Origin: Annulohypoxylon bovei var. microspora
Lineage: Eukaryota > Ascomycota > Sordariomycetes > Xylariales > Hypoxylaceae
Assembly: GCA_022836615.1 (NCBI GenBank)
Contig: MU405522.1
Location: 1 to 12,108 of the forward strand
DNA length: 12,108 nt
Direction: 5' to 3'
The notes under the pieces are model-generated. The model had not been told where the DNA came from. It did not search any database and worked only from the letters and a program-made list of their open reading frames with translations. This document shows positions 1 to 10,038 of the stretch, in pieces (positions within the stretch are counted from its first letter, which is position 1; every line of letters starts with the position of its first letter). The translations under genes and the position numbers were made by a program.

Positions 1-2157
1 ATTTTTTAACCTTTTTTTATTAAAAATAATATTAATTAATATATTAAAGTTAAATAAGTATATAATTTATTAAGGTTATTATATAATAACTTTAACGTTA
101 AAGCTTAAGTTAAAAATAATTTCCATAAGCTTAATATATAATTAAATAAATAATTCTTTAAATTTTACACACTTTTTATATTATTAATAAATAAAAGGAA
201 AATCTTAATATTTAAATGGAAAAAGAAATTAAACCGTTAATTAACCACCGATTTTTACATTTAAACATTTCATTATTATTTAAATAAAAAAATAAAATTT
301 ACTAAGTTTAAAGATTTTTATTTAATGCTAGCTTAATAATATATTAAAATTACTTAAAAAAAAATTAATTTTATAACTTTTTAACCTTAACTTAAGGTTA
401 AGGTTACCTTTAACATTATAAGAATAATTTTTACCGGTTTTAACACTTTTTACTTAATAATAAAAATTATAACTTAAACACATATAAAAAAGCTTTCTTA
501 AATTCCCTTAATTCTTTATTAATGCAATGTTTTTGTAACGTTTAATATAAATTTAATTTATTATTTTTATAAATAAAAAGGCCATTTTTTTAATAATTAT
601 TTAATATATAATATAAAAGTTAAAACCGTAACTATTATTTTAGAAGAAAAAGCAATAAAATATAACAAGGATAACGTTAATTTAAAATTAAGGAAAGATA
701 ATGTTTAAGTAAAGTTTTTAATTTAAGTTTTCTTTTATATATTTATTTATTAACATTTATTTTTATTAATTTTAACTTTTTTAATCTTATAATAAAAAAA
801 TTATAATTTATAATTAATATATTAATTCATTTGTAAAATATAAGTGTAATAATAATAATATAAACATTAATAAATATTAAAACATAAGCGTATATAATTA
901 TTAATTAATGAAATACGTATTTAATAATAAATACATAAAACTTCCCTATTATTTAATTTAATTAATTTATTATAATAAAAGACTTTAACGGATAAGTTAT
1001 TAATTAAATTAATAAGGTAATTTATATTAATATTTAAGTATAAAGTAAGAATTTTTATAATATACTTATCTTTTTAATAAACCTAAGAAACCATTCTTAA
1101 TTTTAAATAATATTAAAACTTAAATTCTTAGCGGAATACGATATCATGTTAAATAATTAACGTTAATAATTAATCTTCTTTAAGTTATTACTTCCTTATT
1201 ATTATTATACCTTTAATATTATATTAAAGCTTTTTACCTTTTAAAAAAACATAAATAAAATTATATAAAAAAATATAGAACACCATAATCGCCTCCAATT
1301 TTATATCTTAAAAAAAAAATAAACTATAATAACGTTTATATATTTTATAATAAACCTTATAATTAAAATGAATTAATAACTTTTTGTTATTATTTTATCC
1401 TTTTTTTTTTAATTTTTTATTAAGTCTTTAATACATTTTATATTATTACTTATTATAAATATTTATTTAATCTTAAGCTTAACATTTATTAAAAAGATAT
1501 CACATTCTTAATGGAACCTTAACGTAATTTACGGGCTATTAAATACTTTTGTTTTATTTTACCAAAAACTTAATTTAACCTTTAAAGAAAAATTATAATA
1601 AAAAAATAACTTTATTTAAAAATAAATTATAAAAAGGTTTCCTTTTTATTTACATAATTTAATCAAGATATTTTTAAAAAGAAATAATAATTTATTATTA
1701 CTTTACCAATCCTTTAATTATAAAATAAATTTAAAAAAAGGCGTTAATTTTATTAAATTACACCTCTTTTATAATATAAATATAAAACATTTATAAACCT
1801 TAAAAAAATACTTATTAAACCATTTATATAAAGAATAAATCATATTTAATATGGTTAAATATGGATTTCCCGTCCTTTTTGCGAAAAAGTTAAAAAATAA
1901 TTTAAAGTTTTATGTCGATTATTAAAAATTAAACACTTATATTAAAAAGGATCATTACCCTTTTTCTTTAATTAATAAAATGTTAAAAAAAAATTTTAAA
2001 GTTAAAGTTTTTATAAAATTTAATATTTATTAAACTTTCTATTATATTAAAATAAACCCCACCTTAAAAAACCTTATTACCTTTTAAACCCATTTTAAAT
2101 TATATAAATATTACATACTTCCTTTTAAATTAAATAATAAACTTAATACATTTTAAA
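1..2157 (+). repeat. Left arm of a 2.15-kb inverted repeat, hypermutated
   Basis: This stretch is the reverse complement of 5052-7208. I checked it line by line: the paired coordinates add up to 7208-7209 at every point tested (75/7134, 908/6300, 1629/5580, 2049/5160, 2101/5108), so there is essentially no gap in 2.15 kb. In three 60-base samples (1629-1688, 1749-1808, 1869-1928) I counted 6, 4 and 15 differences, all transitions and no transversions. Homology is still present at base 1, so the arm continues off the left edge of the window. The inner end is at 2157, exactly where the right arm meets the LTR-like module. No open frame survives. The arm is probably a mobile-element fragment, but I cannot name the family. 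Confidence 0.88.
75..90. repeat. 16-bp perfect palindrome near the outer part of the left arm
   Basis: GTTATTATATAATAAC is a perfect palindrome. Three flanking bases on each side extend it imperfectly, with mismatches explained by transitions. A second near-palindrome containing AAGTATATAA lies about 20 bases outward. The same 16 bases are unchanged in the right arm at 7119-7134 although their surroundings have mutated. Such sites can bind a protein or extrude a hairpin, but in DNA this AT-rich palindromes also arise by chance. Confidence 0.6.
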
Positions 2158-3425
2158 AATATATTAATTAAGCTTTCTTTTTATTTCTTAATAACTTTTA
2201 TATAACGTATATAAATAATATTTTAATTTATTTAAAAAACTTATTCCTTTACAAATATTATATGTAATAAATATTAAAACGCTTATGTTTTATTGGTTTA
2301 TAAATCAATATTTAAAAAAGCAAATTTTCAATTACAAAAACCAAATTTTTAAGATTTATCATTTTTATTTCCGATATAACCATTAATTAAAATAAAATTA
2401 AAACGATTTAAAACTAAGAAATACCTTCCTAGGTCCGAGAACTTTAATTATTTTTAAACTTTTATAATTTTTATTAACAATTTATATCAAAATATAATCA
2501 AATCACAAAACCTTTACATTTCTTTACCACCATTCCGCATTAAATTTAAACCAACAAATATACTAAAATATTTAAAACATTAAAAATAACCTTAACCACT
2601 TTTTTAATCTTAAAACACTTTTATAAAAATTAAAAGGCTAAATTAAAAATTAATGTTTTTAATAAAATAATTTCCAAAGTTTTTTTATAATTAAATAAAT
2701 TAAAAGATTAATATTTAATAGCTTTTTTCTCCAAAATAATAATCCTTTCGAAATATAATTATTTCATTTATAATAAAAAGCTTTTTATTATTATAATAAT
2801 AATAAAACTTTAAAAACATATATTCATTTCATTAAATAATAAATTCAATATATTTATAAACCATTAAATACTATAATATTTTACCATTAAAAAAATATTA
2901 AACTCTCATTAAATCGATTAAAATAAACACTTATTTCAATTTAATTATAAATTACATTATCACCTAGGAAAGGAAAATATAATAATTAACACCTTATCTT
3001 AAAAAACAACCAACTTAACCATTTAAAAAGCAATCAAAAAATATAATTAATCCATCACTTTATTACTTTTTTTAATATTCCATAATAAAATAAATTCTTT
3101 ATAACCTTCAACTAATAAACCTTTAATAAACCTATCATCCCTTAACCTTTAATATATTTTAACCGTGATAAAAATTTTTAAAGAAAAACTATTTTAAGGT
3201 ATTAAACTAATTAACACCATTTTAATAATTAATTAAAACACCATTAAATTAAAAACACAACACAAATAAATTAAAAAAAAAAAAAACGGATACGTTTTAT
3301 AAAATAAATTACTACTCTTAAAAAAAAAGCTAATAATTTTAAATAACAAAAAGTTTCACACCAAGTTATATAATAAATTCCATTATCCTTTAAATTAAAC
3401 GTACTTAAGTTAAAATAAAATACAT
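2040..3425. other. Strand-asymmetric tract: C kept, G almost absent
   Basis: On the plus strand C greatly outnumbers G. In six sampled lines (2461-2640, 2821-2880, 2941-3060) I counted about 56 C and 8 G. C survives in every context: over 2461-2640, 14 of 30 C are CpA, 9 CpT, 6 CpC and 1 CpG. Loss of G on this strand equals C-to-T change on the other strand, so the tract looks mutated almost wholly on its minus strand. The skew ends sharply near 3425, where 3421-3480 has 8 G and 2 C. It starts within the left arm near 2040. It is not explained by a gene I can recognise. Confidence 0.7.
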
Positions 3426-4835
3426 ATAATAATATTAGAAAGGTATTCATGGTTTAATATAAAAATATTTGTGGATTATTATTACGCCCATTATAAACAA
3501 TGTTAAAAAAGTTAAAACCTTAAGGTTAAGTTAATAAACTTATTTTAACCACTTTTTATTAATAAATAAATGTGGTAACATATTTCGATAAATTTTAAAT
3601 CTATGCCTTTTAATTATAAAAAATTTAACTTAATCTTAATAATTGTTAATTAATTAAATAAAAAACCTTTTTCATTACTTATATATAAAATTTATACCGC
3701 CGCGTAATTTGCAGATTTGTATTATAAGCATATTTAACATATTTATAAAACCTTTAAAACAATTATATTTAATAAAAGTCCTTAATTCATAACTGTTTTT
3801 TTAAATGAATTAATTAAACTTATTAAAATAAACCTTTATAAATCGATAATAAAACACTTACAATCCGACGGTTAAATAAAGATTTTTAATTAATTTATCC
3901 AAATAAAATTATAATCTTTTATAAATCATTTTTAAAATAATTAATTGGAAATACTACCTTACTTAAATTTTATATACGCTACTTAACCATACTTAAATAT
4001 AAGGTTTTCCCTTGCAAAAATAAAAATGGAATTTATCTTAAAAATGATTTTTAATTAATAAACTTATATTTATAAATCCAAAACCCCCTAAAAAAAGCTT
4101 AATTATATTATTGCTTAATTGTTAACGAAACGCCAAGTTTCCGTTATATAATAAGTTTATAAAAACCTTTTATTAATATAAAATTATTAAAGCAAATAAG
4201 TTAATAAAAAAAAACGGTTAATAAATTAAATAATAAATAATTAAATATATATTTATAAAGATAATTAATAAATAAATCACCCTTATAATAACTTAAATTA
4301 CTTAATAATAAATTTTTTTAAAGTGTTAATAAAGCTTTATTATAATATTTTTAAAATTAACCTACCTTTAAATATAAAAATCTATTAAGTTTTAAATGTA
4401 AACCAATTAATCAAAGCCTTAAATAACCTAATCTTAAAATAAATAATAAATCTCTTGTTTTTAATAAAAATTAATAAGAAATAAAAATATAAAATATTTA
4501 AGATATTAAGTTTTAAACTTTTTAAAAAAAAGCTTTAATATAAAATGAATTAAGTAAATTATAACCCCAACCTAATATAATACCCCTTTAAGGATTTTCT
4601 TAATGCGTTAATTAAAATAAAAGACTTTTATAACTTATACCCTAAAGCCGCCAATCCTTTAATTAAACTTTAATAATAAATCGAAGCTATTATAAAAAAT
4701 AAGATATTAAAAATAATAAATAAAAATAATCTACCTATTGTAAGAAAAAAAGAAATTAAAGGAATAAACTATAAATGCATTAATAAATAATTTATTCTTT
4801 TTATAAACCAAATCTTCTTCCAAAAAGGGGGGTTA
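2158..4835. other. Spacer between the inverted arms, no intact gene
   Basis: This is 2.7 kb of AT-rich sequence between the arms that I could not pair with any other part of the window. Its first 1.3 kb belongs to the C-only tract described separately. The remainder (about 3426-4835) has both C and G at low density, with homopolymer runs such as the C/G run at 4827-4832. All frames I read are interrupted by stops. On the minus strand, the frame running down from about 3450 to 2250 averages about 1.5 stops per 20 codons. That is only slightly fewer than base composition predicts, so I do not call a pseudogene. The spacer may hold the decayed body of another transposon. Confidence 0.5.
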
Positions 4836-5051
4836 TATAATAACACTTAATTACCATTACTTTTAAAATATATTAACGAAGTAATTAATTAATATCCCGA
4901 TTATAAAGTTAATATATAAAAACCCTTTAAAAGAAACCACTTCGTAGCTTCTTTTCTTTTAACTTTTCATTTTAAATATTCTCGTTAATAAAATACATGG
5001 TCCCACTGTTATATAAGCTTTATCTTAATTAAAAACCTGCTCGCCGTGACA
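4836..5051 (-). mobile_element. 216-bp LTR-like module, right-arm copy
   Basis: Read on the minus strand the module starts TGTCACGG (5051-5044) and ends TTATTATA (4843-4836). Its sister copy at 8271-8486 aligns at constant coordinates (sum 13322) with differences that are nearly all transitions. There the end reads CCGTTACA, whose complement TGTAACGG matches the start at 7 of 8 positions. A length near 200 bp, short terminal inverted repeats and TG...CA ends are what is known of fungal retrotransposon LTRs, so a solo or terminal LTR is my best reading. I see no target-site duplication. The bases outside the start are not a polypurine tract, which argues against a 3' LTR with the arm as its internal region. 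A small terminal-inverted-repeat DNA element is the alternative. Confidence 0.5.
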
Positions 5052-7208
5052 TTTAAAACACATTAAACTTATTATTTAACTTAAAGAAAAACACGTGGTA
5101 TTTATATAATTCGAAACGGATTTAAAAGGTAATAAAGTCTTTTAAAACGGGGTCCATTTTAATATAATAAAAAACTTAATAAATGTTAAGTTTTATAAAA
5201 ACTTTAACCTTAAAAATCCTTTTTAACATTTCGTTAATTAAAAGGAAAAAATAACGATCTTTTTTAATATAAACGTTTAATTCTTAATAATTAACATAAA
5301 ACCTTAAGCCACCTTTTAACTTTTTCGTAAAAAAGATAAAAGATTCATATTTAACCATATTAAATATAATCCACTTTTTACGCAAATGGTTTAATAAGTA
5401 TTTTTTTAAGGTTTATAAATGCTTTATATTTATATTATAAAAAAAGTGTAATTTAATAAGGTTAATGTTTTTTTTTAAATTTATTTTATAATTAAAAAGT
5501 TAATAAAGCGGTAATGAATTATTATTTCTTTTTAAAAACACTTTAATTAAATTATATAAATAAAAGGGAAACCTTTTTATAATTTGCTTTTAAATAAAAT
5601 TATTTTCTTATTATAACTTTTTTTTAAAAATTAAATTAAACTTTTAATAAAATAAAGCAAAAACATTTAATAATTTATAAATTATGTTAAGGTTTTATTA
5701 AAAACGTAACATTTTTTTAATAAATGTTAAGCTTAAAATTAAATAAACGTTTATAATAAATAATGGTATAAAATATATTAAAAGCTTAATAAAAGATTAA
5801 AAAAAAAAAGGTGGGATGGTAACAAAGAATTACCGGTCCATTTTAACCATAAAATTTATTATAAAATATATAAATGTTATAATGGTTTATTTTTCTTTTA
5901 AAGCATAAAATTAAAAGCAATTATAACATTTTATATTTTTTTATATAATTTTATTTATATTTCTTTAAAAAATAAAAAGTTTTAACGTAATATTAAAAGC
6001 GTAATAATAACGGGGAAATAACGACTTAAGGAAAATTAATTATTAATATTAATTATTTAACATAATGTCGTATTTCATTAAAAATTTAAACCTTAATATT
6101 ACTTAAAATTAAAAGCGGTCCCCCAAGTTTATTAAAAAAATAAATACGTTATAAAAACTTTTATTTTACATTTAAATGTTAATATAAATTACTTTATTAA
6201 TTTAATTAATAACTTGTCCGTTAAAGCCTTTTATTATAATAAATTAATTAAATTAAATGATAAAAAAGTCTTATATATTTATTATTAAACGCACGTTTCA
6301 TTAATTAATAATTATATACGCTTATATTTTAATATTTATTAACATTTATATTATTATTATTATATTTACGCTTTATAAACAAATTAACATATTAATTATA
6401 AATTATAATCCTTTTATTATAAGGTTAAAAAAATTAAAATTAATAAAAATGAATGTTAATAAATAAATATATAAAAAAGAATTTAAATTAAAAGCTTTAT
6501 TTAAACGTTATTTTCCCCCGATTTTAAATTAACGTCGTCCTTATCGTGCTCCGTTATTTCTTTTTCCAAAATAATAACCATTATTCCAACTTTCACATTA
6601 TACATTAAACAATTATTAAAAAAATAGTTTTTTTACTTATAAAAATAATAAATTAAATTAATGTTAAACGTTATAAAAGCGTTACATTAACGGGAAATTA
6701 AAGGAGCTTAAAAAGGCTTTTTTATATATATTTAAGTTATGATTTTCATTATTAAGCAAAAAATGTTAAAATTAATGGGAATTATTTTTATAACATTAAA
6801 AGTAGCTTTAATTTTAAGTTAAAGTTAAAAAGTTATAAAATTAATTTTTTTTTAAACGGCTTCGGCGTATTATTAAATTAATATTAAATAAAAATTTTTA
6901 AACTTAATAAACTTTATTTTTTTATTTAAATAATAATAAAATGCTTAGATGCGGAAATCGGTAATTAATTAACAATTTAATTTTTCTTTTTATTTAAATA
7001 TTAAAATTTCCTTTTTATTTATTAATAATATAAAAAACATATAAAACTTAAAGAATTATTTATTTAATTATATGTTAAGTTTATAAAAATTATTTTTAAT
7101 TTAAGTTTTAATATTAAGGTTATTATATAATAACTTTAATAAGTTATATACTTATTTAACCTTAATATATTAATTAATATTATTTTTAATAAAAAAAAAC
7201 CGGAAAAT
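5052..7208 (-). repeat. Right arm of the 2.15-kb inverted repeat, hypermutated
   Basis: This is the inverted partner of 1-2157, collinear over its whole length. Differences from the left arm run both ways: some sites keep C or G here and have T or A on the left, others the reverse. The two copies therefore decayed independently from a more GC-rich ancestor, after the duplication. This arm keeps more G and C in places, for example around 5041-5160 and 6530-6560, and is the better guide to the ancestral sequence there. Its outer limit is unknown because the partner leaves the window at base 1. At its inner end it runs directly into the LTR-like module at 4836-5051. I see no convincing protein match. 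Confidence 0.88.
7119..7134. repeat. 16-bp perfect palindrome, right-arm counterpart
   Basis: This is identical to the palindrome at 75-90 in the mirrored position of the right arm. It contains a single G and C, both in AC/GT context, and they are unmutated in both arms. It is followed by a second near-palindrome, ATAAGTTATATACTTAT, at about 7139-7155. Function is unknown. Confidence 0.6.
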
Positions 7209-8270
7209 TAATTTAATTTTACTTTTAATAAATAAGTAAAACCATATAAATTAAATATATTCTTTAAGGAATTCTTATTAATTAACGTAAAGTTTATTTT
7301 TTATATTTATTTCTTATTTTTTAAACGTAAGATTTAAGTTATTTAATAAAAGACGCAAGTCTTTAATGTAAATTTTTAACGAAAATAAAAATGAGATTAT
7401 TAATTATGTTTTAAAGGTACGCCAAAAGTTATTTAATTCTTTAAGCTCGTTATTTTATTTTATTAAAGGGACAATTAAATCTTAAAACATACGAATTAAA
7501 GTAAAAAAATAAAAAGCGTAAAAGGGAATAAAAAAAGCAAAGGGAAAAAAGGGAATAAAAGAAAAAGAAACGATCCGTAATTAATCTTTTAACGTTATTA
7601 ATTTATTTAAAATAACGGATAATACGGCTTAAAGTAAATTTACTTTTATAATATTAAGCTTTAAAAGCAAAGTAATGGAACTTCATCGTAAATCCGGTTA
7701 AAAAGCACGTTCGCTTTAATTAAGAAATTTATTAATAAACGAAGCTTTCTTTTTCTTTTTTTTTTTAAAAAAAGGAATAAGCTTTTAATCCCGTTATTAA
7801 GTAATTAATTAAATAATTCTTTAAGCCGTTAAAAGTTTTAACATTTCTTTTAAAATTAAAAACTTTTTTTTAACCGTAAATGAAAACTCATTAATTTAAA
7901 ATTATATAATTAAAAAAATAAAAGCAAGTTTTAATTAATTAACTTAATTAATAAACGGCTTAACGTTTTCATTAAAGCTTTTGTTTAACGGTTTAAATAC
8001 CATCATTAATTAATAATAAAATAAATAATATTAAAAGATGTTTTATCGTAAGTAAAGGTAAAACTTTATGACCATTAATATAAAGAATTTCGTTTAAGAA
8101 AATAAAAGCTTTTAAAAATTAAATGCGAATTAAAAATAAAGCTTTAAACATGTCGTAACTTAAAAAAAATTAAATCGGTGCGTAAACGTTTACATATTTA
8201 AGAAAAAAAAAATCTTAAAAACAAGCCTTTAAATTAAAAAAATAAAACAAATAAATGACTTTAAATATTA
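7209..8270. other. Decayed stretch outside the inverted repeat
   Basis: About 1.06 kb lies between the paired part of the right arm and the second LTR-like module. Its first part may still belong to the right arm, since the partner sequence is outside the window. It holds a purine-rich segment (7391-7579, listed separately) and scattered GC-richer words such as those around 7680-7715. A weak resemblance to the arm just outside the other module copy may start near 8225, but it needs indels and I do not trust it. No intact gene is visible. Confidence 0.45.
7391..7579 (+). pseudogene. Possible remnant of a charged coil, perhaps a transposase tail
   Basis: The plus frame starting at the ATG at 7391 reads 63 codons with five stops, all TAA, which C-to-T change would make from CAA (Gln). 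With those sites read as Gln, the second half is a Lys/Arg/Glu/Gln-rich run of coiled-coil type, preceded by a Leu/Ile-rich part. Bases are skewed accordingly: 7501-7560 has 13 G and 2 C. The C-terminal regions of fungal Fot1/pogo-type transposases combine a leucine-rich helix with a basic KR-rich run, so such an origin is conceivable. The resemblance is only of composition, no catalytic motif is present, and a chance purine-rich tract remains possible. Confidence 0.2.
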
Positions 8271-8486
8271 TATCACGGCAAGCAAGTTTTAAATTAAAAC
8301 AAAACTTATATAATAATAAAACCATATACTTTATTAACAAAAATATTTAAAGTAAAAAGTTAAAAGAAAAAAAGCCACGAAATAATTTCTTTTAAAAGGT
8401 TTTTATATATTAACTTTACGGCCGGGACATTAATTAACCGCTCCGTTAATATATTTTAAAAATAACGGTAATTAAACGCCGTTACA
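8271..8486 (+). mobile_element. 216-bp LTR-like module, isolated copy
   Basis: This is the same module as 4836-5051 in the opposite orientation. It starts TATCACGG (TG changed to TA) and ends CCGTTACA. Over the last 88 bases or so I counted about 17-18 differences from the other copy, all transitions, and no gap. It keeps C where the other copy has T in several places (for example 8418-8450) and the reverse elsewhere, so the two complement each other for reconstructing the ancestor. The flanks (TATTA before, TAAAT after) are not a clear target duplication. Homology stops at 8489 at the latest. The zone of CpG-only survivors begins directly after it. Solo LTR is the most likely identity. Confidence 0.5.
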
Positions 8487-9453
8487 TAAATTATTAATTA
8501 ATTTAAATTTTATAATTAATTAAATTTATATACGATTTAAAATTATTTTAATAATTAACGTTTATTATTATAAATAATTTAAATATTATTATAAAAACTT
8601 TTAAATTAAAAATTTATATATTTTTTTTTATTATAATTATTTTTAATTATTATAAACGTAATTTTTTTTATAATTACCGTTAATTTTATTTAAATATTCG
8701 TTTATTTATATATTATAAATTTCGTATAAAATAACCGTCGTTTATATACGTTAAAAATAAATTATTATTATTATATTTATTTAAAAACATTAATTTTTTT
8801 AAATTACGTAATTAATAAATATTATTTTAATAATAACGGAAAATTCTTTACGAATTATCGTAATATAATTTATATTTATTTATTTATTACCGTATTTTTA
8901 ATATTTAATTTTTAAAAATATAAATATATATTAAATTTTTTTTTATAAATACGTTTTTATTTATTTTTAAAATATTTTTATATTATTATAAAATAATAAT
9001 TATAAATTATAAAAACCTCGTATTATATTATTAATTAATTTTAAATTATAATTTTTTAATTAATTTATAAATATATTTAACGTATTTAATAAATAATTAA
9101 TTTTAAAAAATTACGTATTAAATATTAAAAAAAATTATTATAACCGTTAAATTTAATAATACGATTATAAATAATTAAAACTTATCGAAATAAATTAAAT
9201 AATTTCGTAATTATAAAATTCGTTTAATGATTTTAAAATATAATTTTTTTTATTTTATTATTATTTTTAAAACGTAAAAAAATAATTAATTTTATAATAA
9301 AACCGTGTTATTAAATTTAATTTATAACTTTATAATTAATAAAATTTTAAACGTTAAATAATATTTATTTTTATAAATAATTAAACATTTTTCCGATTTT
9401 TATAAATAATAAAATATAATTAATAAATTTCATTAATAATATTATTATAATAA
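8487..9453. other. Saturated hypermutated tract with CpG-only survivors
   Basis: About 1 kb of almost pure A/T. In 8641-8940 there are 17 C and 13 G in 300 bases, and 12 of the 17 C are in CpG; the others are 3 CpC, 1 CpA and 1 CpT. CpA and TpG are nearly gone and TpA is everywhere. This is what remains when non-CpG cytosines have been lost on both strands. No gene or partner repeat could be recognised here. Confidence 0.7.
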
Positions 9454-9744
9454 TTTTTATAAATAATGGTAAATTTATATTATATGGGGTTAAAAATGAA
9501 ATTATTTTCATTAATAAAAAAAAAAAAAAATTCGTTTTTAAAGTTATAATATTTATATTTAAAAGTGTAAATTAAGTTAATTAATATAAAAACCTTTTTT
9601 ATATATATTTTAATAATTTTAACGATTTATTTAAAATTATTAATAATTTTATTATAAAAACTTATATTTATTACGTTTATAACCATAATATAAGTTCGCG
9701 TTAATTTTTATTTTAATTAATTTTTTAAGTTTTTAATGTAACGG
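9454..9744 (+). repeat. Repeat family R291, tandem copy 1
   Basis: This is the first of two head-to-tail copies. It begins at TTTTTATAAATAAT and ends at TGTAACGG, immediately before the same opening motif of copy 2. The offset to copy 2 is 291 at the start and 294 later, a 3-base difference located in the A-rich run near 9508-9530. Most other differences are transitions; the first 60 bases have about eight, all transitions. An inverted third copy is at 11400-11702. The unit contains no open frame. Its nature (LTR, SINE-like or satellite monomer) is open. Confidence 0.8.
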
Positions 9745-10038
9745 TTTTTATAAATAATAATAAACTTATATTATATAAGGTTAAAAATAAAGTTATTTTT
9801 ATTAATAAAAAAAAATAATAATCCTTTGTTTTTAAAGTTATAATATTTATATTTAAAAATATAAATTAAATTAATTAACGTAAAAACTTTTTTTATACGT
9901 ATTTTAATAATTTCAACGATTTATTTAAAATTATTAATAACTTTATTATGAAAATTTACGTTTATCGCGTTTATAATTATAATATAAGTTTACGTTAATT
10001 TTTATTTTAATTAATTTTCCGGGTTTTTAATTTATAAT
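9745..10038 (+). repeat. Repeat family R291, tandem copy 2
   Basis: This is a direct copy of 9454-9744 that abuts it without spacer. Landmarks shared by both are the A-rich run near the start, AACGATTTATTTAAAATTAT in the middle (9621 and 9915), and the TTTATTTTAATTAATTTT block near the end. It keeps CCGGG at 10019-10023, as does the inverted third copy, where copy 1 has TTAAG. Copy 1 was therefore mutated at that site. The right boundary near 10038 is less exact because it lacks a following unit. Confidence 0.78.

Noticed and set aside
3271..3450. Minus-strand open frame of about 59 codons with an ATG at 3450
   Set aside because: The product would be an almost unbroken run of Phe, Leu, Ile and Tyr, as expected from T-rich DNA, and it ends in a 14-base T run. 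No homology or ribosomal context supports it.
2250..3450. Long minus-strand frame that becomes continuous if TAA, TAG and TGA are read as mutated Gln and Arg codons
   Set aside because: The opposite plus frame and another minus frame can be read through just as plausibly. Stop density is only slightly below the expectation from composition, and no known domain motif appeared.
4821..4835. Run of six G as part of a regulatory site or recombination signal
   Set aside because: It is a single homopolymer at the edge of the LTR-like module, with no counterpart at the other copy.
1..7208. A single transposon with 2.15-kb terminal inverted repeats, such as a Maverick-like element or linear plasmid
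   Set aside because: The outer ends are not in the window, no polymerase or integrase trace is readable in the spacer, and the LTR-like module lies at one inner end only. Two separate inverted copies explain the data equally well.
9500..9535. Poly-A runs in the tandem repeats as tails of a LINE or SINE
   Set aside because: The runs are internal to the repeat unit and present in all copies, not at an insertion end.
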